DNA of 61,636 nucleotides. It comes from Hymenobacter terrenus. Its GTDB lineage: Bacteria > Bacteroidota > Bacteroidia > Cytophagales > Hymenobacteraceae. Shown one piece after another: positions 17,178-23,772 of the stretch (position 1 is the stretch's first letter; each line of letters opens with the position of its first letter). Both the position numbers and the translations under genes were made by a program. Location: contig NZ_LATM01000026.1 of the NCBI RefSeq assembly GCF_000972495.1, forward strand, positions 1 through 61,636. The letters are read 5' to 3'. The notes below the pieces were generated by a model. That model ran no database searches. It had not been told where the DNA came from and was given only the letters and a program-made list of their open reading frames with translations.

Positions 17178-17540
17178 ATGTTAAAAGAGACTATTGCAGG
17201 CGCTCAAGTGCTTGCCGCAGAAAAAAAATCAGCTATTATTTGCCCTGTCATGACCAATACCCTGGACTTGGTGCGTGGCAAGTGGAAACCCGCGTTGCTC
17301 TATTATTTGGCTGAGGAAAGCCCACGCCGCTTCGGGACACTGCTGCGGCTGTTCGGCGGGCTCGTGACGCAGCATACGCTCACGCAGCAGCTACGCGAGA
17401 TGGAGCACGATGGCCTGGTGACCCGCGTGGTGTATGCCGAGGTGCCGCCCCGGGTAGAATACTCGCTCACCGACAAAGGCTACTCCCTGCGGGCCCTCAT
17501 GGAGCAGATTTACCAGTGGGGTGAGCAGCATGTCGGCTGA
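17178..17540 (+). CDS. HxlR (DUF24)-family transcriptional regulator (pair 3)
   Basis: 120 aa from ATG 17178, chosen because the paralog at 36937 starts at the same place and the upstream block is conserved. N-terminus MLKETIAGAQVLAAEKK is nearly the same as in that paralog. Cys22-Pro23, LVRGKWKPALLYYL, recognition region TQHTLTQQLREMEHDGLV, wing YAEVPPRVEYSLT. Likely autoregulated and controlling the divergent NmrA-type gene. Confidence 0.92.
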   Translation: MLKETIAGAQVLAAEKKSAIICPVMTNTLDLVRGKWKPALLYYLAEESPRRFGTLLRLFGGLVTQHTLTQQLREMEHDGLVTRVVYAEVPPRVEYSLTDKGYSLRALMEQIYQWGEQHVG

Positions 17541-17648
17541 GCACTGGCCGCGCCACCAGCCAGCGGTGGCCAGCAATGGATTAGCATGCTGCGCAAATTA
17601 TATAGGCAATCAAATTATTATTGGGCAACCAATTAGTATATCTATTGA

Positions 17649-17810
17649 AGCCAAAACCCCTACGACAGCTCCCGCTCGGGCTTCAAGGTCAGGGGTGAAA
17701 TCAACTGCAAAGACTACAGACTAAACTGGAACAAAGCCCTCGGTACGGTCGGCAAGGCAGTGAGCGAAGAAGTAGCGCTGATGAGCAATAGCGAGTTGTT
17801 GAAAAATTAA
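17649..17810 (+). pseudogene. YceI-family protein, C-terminal remnant
   Basis: Frame Q-N-P-Y-…-R-S-G-F-K-V-R-G-E-I-N, then CKDYRLNWNKALGTVGKAV and a short tail to TAA at 17808-17810. This matches the C-terminal pattern of YceI lipid-binding proteins (NPYG…RAGF…INRKDFGLNWN…G…VGDEV). The frame is closed by TGA at 17646-17648 and the N-terminal two-thirds are missing. The sequence before it is AT-richer. YceI genes often sit beside regulators of this kind, so it may once have been part of the HxlR regulon. Confidence 0.7.
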
Positions 17811-17978
17811 ACTATTGGCCTGCATCGGGCTGTCCACATCGGGGTCAGACCGACACAGGCCGGCACTTGTGTCTTGGGTGACCATGGGCGAATGCATTGC
17901 ACAACCATGTGCGCACACTGGCTTCCATACACCGAGAAGGCTTGCTCAGTGCTAGCGCATAGGTAGCCGCAATCTGTT

Positions 17979-18560
17979 TTATTTGGTTTTAGCGAGTTGC
18001 TCTATAACTCCCGCCGTGGTTAGCACGGTGGCGAATTCCTCGTTCAGGCTTGCTAACGCCGTCTGGTGAATAAGCTCGGCACTAAATACTTCCGTACCAA
18101 CACCTTTCCTGGCAAATGTGGCACAGGCATCCGCCACCAGAAAAGTATCGAACCCCAAGTTGCCGGCCATGCGGGTGGTGGTCGAAACGCAATGGTCGGT
18201 AGTGAGTCCCGCGATGACGAGAGTAGTGAGATGCTGCGCGTCCAGGCGCTCCTTCAGGTCCGTACCGATGAAGGCACTGTTTACATTCTTTCCTATAACG
18301 GGCTCGTCGGGCAACGGCCGCACTTCATCCTTAAAATCGTGGCCAGGCTGCCCCGGAGCTAGCCGCGAACTGGGATTAGTAGAAGAATGCTGCACATGAA
18401 AAACAGGCAATTGATTCGCGCGCCAGTACGCTAGCAGCTCTGCCGCATTGCGTTCAGCGTCAGGATTATTGCGTTCCCCGCCCCAATAAGCAACATCGTC
18501 AAATGCTTGCTGGATGTCAATGAGTAACAGTGCTGGGGAGGACTTTTGTGTGAGAGGCAT
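17979..18560 (-). CDS. Isochorismatase-family cysteine hydrolase
   Basis: 193 aa. The catalytic triad is complete: Asp15 (LLLIDIQQAF), Lys91 (GKNVNSAF) and Cys124 (GLTTDHCVSTTTRMA). Members hydrolyse amides, ureas or vinyl ethers such as nicotinamide or isochorismate; the exact substrate cannot be read. ATG 18560 starts right before the first strand. A relative with a changed Lys is at 46611. Stands alone between the YceI remnant and the hemoglobin gene. Confidence 0.9.
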   Translation of the reverse strand: MPLTQKSSPALLLIDIQQAFDDVAYWGGERNNPDAERNAAELLAYWRANQLPVFHVQHSSTNPSSRLAPGQPGHDFKDEVRPLPDEPVIGKNVNSAFIGTDLKERLDAQHLTTLVIAGLTTDHCVSTTTRMAGNLGFDTFLVADACATFARKGVGTEVFSAELIHQTALASLNEEFATVLTTAGVIEQLAKTK

Positions 18561-18651
18561 ACTATTGCAAGAAGGGTGAAAGGCGCCTTATACAGCTGCA
18601 AAGTACAATTGATTGACCCAGGTTAGAGCGTTGATAGCAATCGTCTTTTTA

Positions 18652-19050
18652 TTATAAAACCGACTTGCCACCATTGCCACGGGCCAGCGCTATTTTGGCC
18701 TGAAACATCTCGCCCATCTTCAAGGCCCGCACCTTGATTTCAGCAGCTTTTTCACCGACAAACAGTGCATCGACCGTCTGCCCAAACAGTAGGAGCCAGC
18801 GCGTGAAATGCTCCTTTTCGATGGGCAGGTACAGGTGCTTGGCGCCGGGGTTACCGCGGTAGCCGGCGGGCTGCGACAGCAGCGCGCCCGTCCAGAAACG
18901 CGTCATCGTGGCGAGGTGCTCGGGCCAGTGGCCGGCGGGAATGCGAGCGGCAAACACCGGACCGAGCAGTTCATCGGAGCGTACCTGCTCGTAGAATGCG
19001 TGAATCAGGCGGCTAAGGTCTTCCGAATTATGAATGTCGCGGTCGTTCAT
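18652..19050 (-). CDS. Group III truncated hemoglobin
   Basis: 132 aa from ATG 19050. The pattern LIHAFYEQVRSDELLGPVF…WPEHLATMTRFWTGALL…YRGNPGAKHLYLPIEKEHFTRWLLLF fits TrHbP globins, with the proximal His in the H-F-x-R-W segment and Phe/Tyr at B9-B10. These bind O2 or NO and are usually linked to nitrosative stress. Last gene of a minus-strand globin/regulator cluster (62 bp after the MarR-like gene), so probably under its control. Confidence 0.9.
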   Translation of the reverse strand: MNDRDIHNSEDLSRLIHAFYEQVRSDELLGPVFAARIPAGHWPEHLATMTRFWTGALLSQPAGYRGNPGAKHLYLPIEKEHFTRWLLLFGQTVDALFVGEKAAEIKVRALKMGEMFQAKIALARGNGGKSVL

Positions 19051-19111
19051 AGCAGGAGAAATGACGGCGGAAAGATAAATAACAGGCCCCAGGCACGGGC
19101 TGCGGGAGCTT

Positions 19112-19789
19112 CTAGAGCACCGCCGCCTCGTGCTCGGGGCAATCAATCCGCAGGTGGGCACCTTCCAACAGGATTTTCAGCAGGTGGCAAAAGTGCCCGC
19201 CGTTGGGTTCCTGTCCGTAGAAACGGCAGGAAAAGCACATCCGCTGCACCGGGATGATGCCGGTTTGCTGCAATTGGCCGATGACGGCAAGCAGGCTCAG
19301 GTACAGCGCTTGCTTTTGGCGAGCGGGCAGGCGAGCCACTGGTGGAGTTAGTTGCTGAGCAAACCGGCTGGTGCGGTCGGCCAGCTGCTGGCCGGCGGCC
19401 GTTAGGTGCAGGGAGTGGCTGCGCAGGTCGGCGGGGTCGGTCAGCCGGCTCAGGAGCTGCTTCTGCTCCAGGGTTTTCACGGCCTCGCTCACGGTAGCCC
19501 GGCTCACCAGATACTCGCGGGCCAGGTAGCTGACGGTGTTTTGGCCCTGGCTGTGGAAGCGCAGAAACACCACCACCTGCAATTGCAACGGGCTTAGCCC
19601 CACCTGGGTGGCCTCCTGCCAGAGAAGGGTACGGAACACGCTGGTGAGCCGCTCCAGCGAGGCCACGATTTTGAGGTCCAGGTCCGGGGGCAGGTTTTGT
19701 CGGGCGGGGTCGAAGGGGCTGGCAGCGGTGGGGTCAGCAGTCACAGGTAAAGTCCAGGAAGTGGCGGAAAGGCGGTGCGAAGGTGCCAT
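19112..19789 (-). CDS. MarR-type regulator with C-terminal four-cysteine tail
   Basis: 225 aa. Residues about 40-150 form a MarR winged helix (SPLQLQVVVFLRFHSQGQNTVSYLAREYLVSRATVSEAVKTLEQKQLL; wing LTDPADLRSHSLHLTAAG). The tail carries Cys185, Cys188, Cys201 and Cys217 (CFSC, HFC, IDCPEH), which could hold an Fe-S cluster or zinc. Set between globin genes, it is a good candidate NO/O2 or redox sensor; this is inference. ATG 19789 overlaps the upstream gene by 56 bp; GTG 19744 would cut the overlap to 11 bp and remove a poorly conserved N-terminus. Confidence 0.82.
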   Translation of the reverse strand: MAPSHRLSATSWTLPVTADPTAASPFDPARQNLPPDLDLKIVASLERLTSVFRTLLWQEATQVGLSPLQLQVVVFLRFHSQGQNTVSYLAREYLVSRATVSEAVKTLEQKQLLSRLTDPADLRSHSLHLTAAGQQLADRTSRFAQQLTPPVARLPARQKQALYLSLLAVIGQLQQTGIIPVQRMCFSCRFYGQEPNGGHFCHLLKILLEGAHLRIDCPEHEAAVL

Positions 19790-20015
19790 TCACATTCACC
19801 ACGCGGTCGAGCCGAATCCGCTCGCCGGTGCCGATGACGAGGTATTCGGCCAAGCCATCGGTGGTCCGCTCGCTGGTCAGGTCCTTGAGCAGGGTGGTGA
19901 CGGTTGTGAATTCCCAAAGGTCGGTGAAGTATTGCAGGTGCGAGTACTTACGCCAGGTAATGGTGGCCTCCAGCAAGTCGTGGAACGCGCAATCGATGGG
20001 CTGATAAGGAATCAT
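19734..20015 (-). CDS. Rof-like / transcriptional antiterminator fold protein
   Basis: 93 aa. YQPIDCAFHDLLEATITWRK at the start and EYLVIGTGERIRLDRVVNVNG near the end match Rof/YaeO-like small proteins, which have an Sm-like fold and in E. coli inhibit Rho. A longer middle segment is unlike E. coli Rof, so function is unproven. Ends inside the MarR-type gene (translational coupling likely). Cys pair at the C-terminus (TCDC). Confidence 0.65.
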   Translation of the reverse strand: MIPYQPIDCAFHDLLEATITWRKYSHLQYFTDLWEFTTVTTLLKDLTSERTTDGLAEYLVIGTGERIRLDRVVNVNGTFAPPFRHFLDFTCDC

Positions 20016-20107
20016 AATTCAGGATATTAAAAGTGCAGTGAGCGTAAGCTGGGCAGACTTCAGCTAAGGCTAGCTCATTCATTCACAAACAGAAATGCAG
20101 CCATAAA

Positions 20108-20157
20108 GAAGCGAGCAAGCGGTTATGCTCCGCTCGGCATAACCGCCTGCTCGCTTC
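20108..20157. terminator. 21-bp hairpin terminator
   Basis: GAAGCGAGCAAGCGGTTATGC-type arm 20108-20128 pairs with 20137-20157, one mismatch, 8-nt loop. It lies between the DUF2024 gene and the Rof-like gene, both minus strand, so it ends the protoglobin/DUF2024 transcript or attenuates read-through to the regulator. Confidence 0.7.
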
Positions 20158-20183
20158 TACATTATTCTTACCTAGACAGCCTT

Positions 20184-20447
20184 CTATTGACAGCCCTGCA
20201 TTTCGATAATGTAGTAGCCCTGCCGGGCAATGGCCGCCGCCATTTCCGGCGTGGGCTGCTCAACGTGGCAGAAGGAGCATTCCTGAGCCGAAAGCGCCTG
20301 GCCTTCCTGCCCTTTGCTCTTCAGATATTCCCGGCCGAAGCCGTAAATAGTTTCCTTGTTGGTGAGCGTATCGGGCACCAGAATATCAAAGTGCATGACC
20401 GTGCTGTCCTTTTTGCGGACGTAGGTATCGTAAACGGCGACTCCCAT
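20184..20447 (-). CDS. DUF2024 family protein
   Basis: 87 aa. The whole protein follows the family: VAVYDTYVRKKDSTVMHFDILVP, YGFGREYLKSKGQEGQ, ECSFCHVEQPTPEMAAAIARQGYYIIEMQGC. A CxxC pair (CSFC) plus a C-terminal Cys could bind metal. The function of DUF2024 is unknown. 28 bp behind the protoglobin gene, so likely cotranscribed and part of the same response. Confidence 0.88.
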   Translation of the reverse strand: MGVAVYDTYVRKKDSTVMHFDILVPDTLTNKETIYGFGREYLKSKGQEGQALSAQECSFCHVEQPTPEMAAAIARQGYYIIEMQGCQ

Positions 20448-20475
20448 TTGCGTAAAAAATAAAGCGGATGAAAAA

Positions 20476-21057
20476 TTAAAACTGGCCTTCCTTCACGTAA
20501 GGGTAGCTCCAGAGCGTGGCGGTGAGGGTGACGGCCTTAAACCAGGCGGCGTGCATGGCTTCAACCTCCGCCTCCGAGTGCCCACCGTTTTGCAGAAAGG
20601 GTTTGATGGTGGCCGTCAGGGGCACGATGAACGTGGTGAGGTAGCGCAGGTGAATGAGTGGCTCAGCCACGGCGCCGTCGGTGGTGTTCTTCTTGACGGT
20701 GGTGTGCCGCAGGCCGATTTCGTGCTGATAATCGAGCCACTGCTGGTCGTAGGGCCGGTTGCAGATATCCAGAATCCACTGTCCAAACCGGGCGCGGACG
20801 CGGGCCAGGTAGTTGCCATCGGGCTGCTGGTTGAAGGAGAAGTAGCGGAGTAGGTGCGGGTGCGCGCCCACAAAGCCGTACCACACGTCGAGGATGGCAT
20901 CGGTTTGCGGTGCCAGCACCTGGCCGGCCAGCAGCAGGGCCTGCTCGTCATCGGCCGAGAAAAGCACCGTTTGCTTGAGCAAGTCCAGCTCGGCAACGGA
21001 GACGGGAGACTGGCTCACCTGGCCGTAGGTGTAACCAGGAATGGATTGATTTTCCAT
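20476..21057 (-). CDS. Protoglobin
   Basis: 193 aa from ATG 21057. An N-terminal extension (IPGYTYGQVSQSPVSVAELDLLKQTVLFSADDE) precedes a globin fold with HPHLLRYFSF, RFGQWILDICNRPYDQQWLDYQHEIGLRHT (proximal His region) and YLTTFIVPLTATIKPFL. The length matches single-domain protoglobins, heme proteins that bind O2, CO and NO. Together with the truncated hemoglobin and the Cys-rich MarR it forms a gas-handling cluster. Confidence 0.9.
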   Translation of the reverse strand: MENQSIPGYTYGQVSQSPVSVAELDLLKQTVLFSADDEQALLLAGQVLAPQTDAILDVWYGFVGAHPHLLRYFSFNQQPDGNYLARVRARFGQWILDICNRPYDQQWLDYQHEIGLRHTTVKKNTTDGAVAEPLIHLRYLTTFIVPLTATIKPFLQNGGHSEAEVEAMHAAWFKAVTLTATLWSYPYVKEGQF

Positions 21058-21243
21058 GGATAATAAAAGGTTAGGGGTGAAAAAATCAGGAAAAAAGAAG
21101 CCCTGACCCACCCGAAAGGCAGGTAAAAAAGTCCCGTAAAGAGTAGTTCAGGAGCAGTATGCAGCAGATGGCCCGGCTGCTTTTTCAGGGCGGTGGCTCA
21201 TCACCTCTCCTGCTTGATTGGCGACTCCGGGTCGCCGCAGTAC

Positions 21244-21993
21244 TTACTTGGTGGCCACCGTGTAGGGCAGCGAGAGGTTGCCCGACATCACTCCGTATAC
21301 TTGGTACACACCGAGCATGGGCCGGCTTTTATCGGACGCATTCACTTCCATGTAGCAGGTCACGAGGTCAAACTTGAAGTTTTTCTGGTGGTTGATGCGG
21401 TCCAGCGGAACTACTGCACGACCGGTATTACCCTTCATGGTGACCGTGAAACCGGGCGAATCCATGTACATGTGCATTCCGGGAGCACTGGTGGGCGGCA
21501 GCTTGGGGGCGGGCCCCACATGGTTCATGTTGTCCATCTGGCCAAATTCCTTCACTGAAAAGCCTCCGGCTACCCGCGCATCCTTGATGAGCACGACCCA
21601 GTGCGCGTGCCACACCAGCCCGTCATTGTTGTAGTCGCCGTCGTTGTTTTCGTCCCAAAGCGGGGTGTCCTCAAAGTCGGGGTGCGAGGTCAGGGCCAGC
21701 GCCACGATGCCATCGGTAGCGGCCATGCCAATATCGGTCGATTTCAGCGTGGTCGGGAAGACGTAGCCGAGCACGGGGGCGCCATCGGTTTTGCCAGCTG
21801 GCCGGGGCTGGGTTTTGCCCGCACTGCCCGCCACCTGAAACTCAAAGACCAGCGTTTCGAGGTCGGGGAGGTAGTTGACGGCCGCTTTCTTGGGCGTGTA
21901 GTCGGCAGTGGCGTAGGGCTTGCCCGATGACTGGGCAGCGACGGGCGCAATCACGGTGCTGAGCAGGCTCAGGGTGAGAACAGCTTTTTTCAT
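21244..21993 (-). CDS. Secreted hypothetical protein
   Basis: 249 aa. Signal peptide (MKKAVLTLSLLSTVIAPVAA-QS), then a mature domain with LPDLETLVFEFQVAGSAGK, an acidic DENNDGDYNNDG loop that could bind calcium, a WHAHWVVL stretch and an HMYMDSPGF segment. Several His/Met residues could bind copper. I do not recognise a named family. It heads the minus-strand globin cluster with a 186-bp gap to the protoglobin gene, so shared regulation is possible but not shown. Confidence 0.65.
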   Translation of the reverse strand: MKKAVLTLSLLSTVIAPVAAQSSGKPYATADYTPKKAAVNYLPDLETLVFEFQVAGSAGKTQPRPAGKTDGAPVLGYVFPTTLKSTDIGMAATDGIVALALTSHPDFEDTPLWDENNDGDYNNDGLVWHAHWVVLIKDARVAGGFSVKEFGQMDNMNHVGPAPKLPPTSAPGMHMYMDSPGFTVTMKGNTGRAVVPLDRINHQKNFKFDLVTCYMEVNASDKSRPMLGVYQVYGVMSGNLSLPYTVATK

Positions 21994-22432
21994 GGATTCT
22001 ATAACTTTAGGGGTTAATGACCCTTCAAAAGTAGTTGGCACTCCTAATCAAAATAGCAGCTTTCGCAACTGGCCCAGGCAGTAAATAAATTGTGGTCCCG
22101 TTCGCCAAGCCACCGACTTAGAACGATTTGAAGTTGGAGTACCTGGCGGGGCCGCCCTCCGGCCCTTCTCGAAAAGAGAGGAGAGCCTAGCGAAACAAGA
22201 GGCTGCACTACGCTCATGCGACGAGCTTTTGACCTCTTATAAAGGACCTGTACTCAACGGGAGGTAGAAAAGGATTTTTGTTTGTGTCGATGGTGCAGAC
22301 GCAGCGCGAACCGGCATGCAGTCAATGACCCGCAACTGCTTGAAACTTCTTAAAGCTGCTCGCAACGAGCTTCTTCACCCAACGGGCACTCCCCCAAAAT
22401 TTCTGCATACGACCTAGTATTCCCACTCCTGC
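21994..22432. other. 439-bp intergenic stretch, no gene seen
   Basis: No coding-like frame or strong hairpin found. It contains TCTCGAAAAGAGAGGAGAG at about 22167-22185, which resembles CTCTCGCAAAGAGAGGAGAG at 4407-4426, a short repeat shared by two intergenic regions. Confidence 0.4.
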
Positions 22433-23545
22433 TCATTTCTGGGGCAGGCGTCCGACTTGGCCACGCCGAGCCCTCGGTCGCAGGTTGGGGCCTTTAACCC
22501 AGAGAATAAAGCCTGTGATGGTGATAATAGCACTACTCAGGGCCAGCAACGAATAGAGGACTTTGATACCTAACCCGCCGTACTGGCCGAAATGCAGCGT
22601 CCGTAGCGCCAGATCGAGCTTTTCCGGCATCGTGAGGTCTTGCTGGCGCGTGAGCTTCTTCAGCTGAGCCGGGCCGGCCACATTGGTAAATTCTGCTTTG
22701 TTCACCGAGGTGCCCCACAGCCAGGCATCCTGCGGCGAGGTACCCAGGATAGCTACCGGCGCCTCGGGCTTGCGGGGGAAGTTGATGCGCGTGGGTCGCA
22801 GGCCGGGCACCTGCTGCCCGGCGACGCGCAGCAACTCGTCCAGGTTGGCCGCTACAAGAGGAAAAGCGGCGGCCGGCTTCTCGTCGCTGCTCAGGATTTT
22901 TTTCAAGTCGAAGGCATCCCAGCTCAGCCACAGGCCGCTGCTGGCCAGCAGTAGCTGAAACAGCAGTGCCCATACGCCCAGCACGCGGTGCAAGCCCGAA
23001 GCCGTCGCGCGCCCACTGCGCCAGCTCAGGCGCTGCCGAAACAGCACCACTTTCAGCAAATGCTGACGATAAACAACCGCCCCGGTGAATGTGGAGCCCA
23101 GCAAGCAAATAGCAAAAATGCCAGCCAGCGCCTCGCCCACATGCTTGAGGTAGAAGGAATAGTGCAGGATAATGAGCGCGTCGGTGAAGGAGTTGAACGC
23201 TTTGCCCAGCACCTGCCCCGTGTAGGGATGCACAAACAACCGGCCATATTCGCCAGCCTCGTAAATGCGGATTTCCAGCGTTTCAGTCGGCGTTTGGGGC
23301 AGGTGGCGGAACGAGAAGAACAGCGCTGCTGGTTCCTGCCGCCGCGCCGCCCGGTACAGCGCGTCGTAGCTCAGCGGCGGCTGGCCCGCCGGCGCTTCCA
23401 CCCGAAACAGCTCCGGCCGACTCAACTCATTCAGTTCCTCCCGAAACACCATCAGCGCCCCGGTAAAGAAAAATATCAGAATGAAACTTCCCGCCAACAA
23501 CCCCAGCCAGGAATGCAACGCGAATAGACGGCGGTTGGAAGTCAT
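22433..23545 (-). CDS. PepSY-associated membrane protein (iron-uptake linked)
   Basis: 370 aa. N-terminal helix LHSWLGLLAGSFILIFFFTGALMVF with the conserved His, a PepSY-like periplasmic part, three more helices (FAICLLGSTFTGAVVY, LGVWALLFQLLLASSGLWLSW, VLYSLLALSSAIITITGFILWVKG). This PiuB/PepSY_TM family often accompanies TonB receptors and may reduce or release siderophore-bound iron at the inner membrane. It lies downstream of the TonB receptor in the same direction with an inverted-repeat element between. Confidence 0.88.
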   Translation of the reverse strand: MTSNRRLFALHSWLGLLAGSFILIFFFTGALMVFREELNELSRPELFRVEAPAGQPPLSYDALYRAARRQEPAALFFSFRHLPQTPTETLEIRIYEAGEYGRLFVHPYTGQVLGKAFNSFTDALIILHYSFYLKHVGEALAGIFAICLLGSTFTGAVVYRQHLLKVVLFRQRLSWRSGRATASGLHRVLGVWALLFQLLLASSGLWLSWDAFDLKKILSSDEKPAAAFPLVAANLDELLRVAGQQVPGLRPTRINFPRKPEAPVAILGTSPQDAWLWGTSVNKAEFTNVAGPAQLKKLTRQQDLTMPEKLDLALRTLHFGQYGGLGIKVLYSLLALSSAIITITGFILWVKGPNLRPRARRGQVGRLPQK

Positions 23546-23620
23546 AGGCATAAGCCGCAGAGGCGAATAAGGTTAAAACGCTGGCAGTCCTGTCGAGGGC
23601 ATAATTAGATTAAATAAACC

Positions 23621-23711
23621 GTCATGCTGAGCGGAGCCGAAGCATCTCGCGTGGGATAGTGCAGAGAATTAGTGGCGGCACGCGAGATGCTTCGACTCCG
23701 CTCAGCATGAC
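23621..23711. repeat. REP-like inverted-repeat element (33-bp arms)
   Basis: Arm 23621-23653 (begins GTCATGCTGAGCGGAG) is the reverse complement of 23679-23711 with one mismatch, around a 25-bp loop. Elements of this shape and sequence are widespread in Hymenobacter intergenic regions as I recall. Here it lies between the TonB receptor and the PepSY gene and may stop or stabilise the transcript. Confidence 0.75.
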
Positions 23712-23772
23712 GTTCTTCCTAGACGCTTTATTCAACATAACCAACTACAAAACATCTAGTTGAAACCCTGCG

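Noticed and set aside
20108..20157. tRNA-like or small RNA gene
   Set aside because: The structure is one long hairpin between genes in the same direction; a terminator explains it better.
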